DNA of 6,631 bases, taken from assembly GCA_024643945.1 (NCBI GenBank), contig JAHELX010000345.1, positions 1 to 6,631 of the forward strand, read 5' to 3'. This document shows, one piece after another, positions 6,320-6,631 of this stretch. The position numbers were made by a program, and so were the translations under genes. The stretch comes from Anaerolineales bacterium (GTDB lineage Bacteria; Chloroflexota; Anaerolineae; 4572-78; NAK82). Numbering within the stretch: the stretch's first letter is position 1; every line of letters begins with the position of its first letter. A model generated the notes under the pieces. It worked only from the letters and a program-made list of their open reading frames with translations. It was not told the origin of the DNA and ran no database searches.

Positions 6320-6631
6320 CTACGTTGCCTGGATTGGGTTAACATCCACTGCCAGATCCGCCACCACCCCCCCGCTGGCCCGCACCAGCTCGTCCGGCGT
6401 GATGGCGAAGACGGCGAAGGGAGTGCCGGCGGCGGCCCACACCACCTCGAAGCGGGTCAGGTCTTTGTCTACGTAAACCGGCAGCCTGGACGTGTGTCCA
6501 AAGGGGGGTATGCCGCCGATGCTGAAGCCGGTAATGGCCTTGGTGGTATCGGCGTCGGCGCGCTTGATCTTCTTGCGCCCCACACCGCGCAGGGCGGCCA
6601 GCTTGCGCTCGTCCAGGCGACTGGCCCCGGA
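6320..6631 (-). CDS. YbaK/EbsC-family aminoacyl-tRNA deacylase, 5' end outside the window
   Basis: The frame is open from the right edge to the TAG at 6322-6320, 103 visible residues. A GTG at 6583 could be taken as a start, but the frame upstream of it (SGASRLDERKLAALRG) is normal family sequence, so the gene runs off the window. Signatures are 'RLDERKLAAL', 'KIKRADADTTKAITGFSIGG', 'IPPFGH' and 'FEVVWAAAGTPFAVFAITPDEL'. This family hydrolyses mischarged tRNA (for example Cys-tRNA-Pro or Ala-tRNA-Pro) in trans, aiding translation quality control. The conserved lysine of the N-terminal half is not visible here, so subgroup and substrate cannot be named. The DUF4259 gene follows on the same strand after 86 bases. 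Confidence 0.88.
   Translation of the reverse strand, partial: SGASRLDERKLAALRGVGRKKIKRADADTTKAITGFSIGGIPPFGHTSRLPVYVDKDLTRFEVVWAAAGTPFAVFAITPDELVRASGGVVADLAVDVNPIQAT

Overview
This 6.6 kb window looks like ordinary chromosome from a moderately GC-rich bacterium with Bacillus-like biosynthetic proteins, strong Shine-Dalgarno (SD) sites and a one-piece tmRNA. Member of Chloroflexota is a reasonable guess, based on the style of the AIM24-type protein, the IlvD/LeuB sequences, the CCAAT-rich simple repeat and the tmRNA tag. It is not proven by anything in the window.

Layout from left to right. Plus strand, 1-951: the 3' part of an AIM24/TIGR00266-family gene, then a 62-codon single-pass membrane protein with its own strong SD. 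At 954-1118 a coding-looking stretch without a start codon probably is a gene remnant. Minus strand, 1131-1639: a complete ssrA (tmRNA) transcription unit with a near-consensus promoter, a readable 19-residue tag frame ending in LAA, and a hairpin/U-tract terminator. Next comes a 17-unit simple repeat mixing 7-nt and 8-nt periods (1646-1776), which runs into the 3' end of ilvD (1755-3431, minus). On the plus strand between ilvD and leuB sits a small membrane-protein gene (3608-3799) with a candidate extended -10 promoter, a leader hairpin and a strong terminator. leuB (3927-5000, minus) follows, then a DinB-superfamily gene (5150-5677, minus), a long imperfect palindrome (5733-5825), a DUF4259 gene (5826-6233, minus) and the 3' part of a YbaK/EbsC-type gene (6320-6631, minus, cut by the window edge).

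The functional links are modest. ilvD and leuB both belong to branched-chain amino acid synthesis (IlvD for Val/Leu/Ile, LeuB for Leu), but a divergent gene separates them and each has its own SD, so they are probably not one operon. ssrA serves ribosome rescue. The other genes look like independent housekeeping or accessory loci.

I did not find a convincing new multi-gene system. The items most worth a second look are the start-less reading frame at 954-1118, the long palindrome directly after the DUF4259 stop codon (terminator, palindromic repeat, or a weak attC-like site), the repeat that now encodes the last residues of IlvD, and the small membrane protein wedged between the two amino acid genes.
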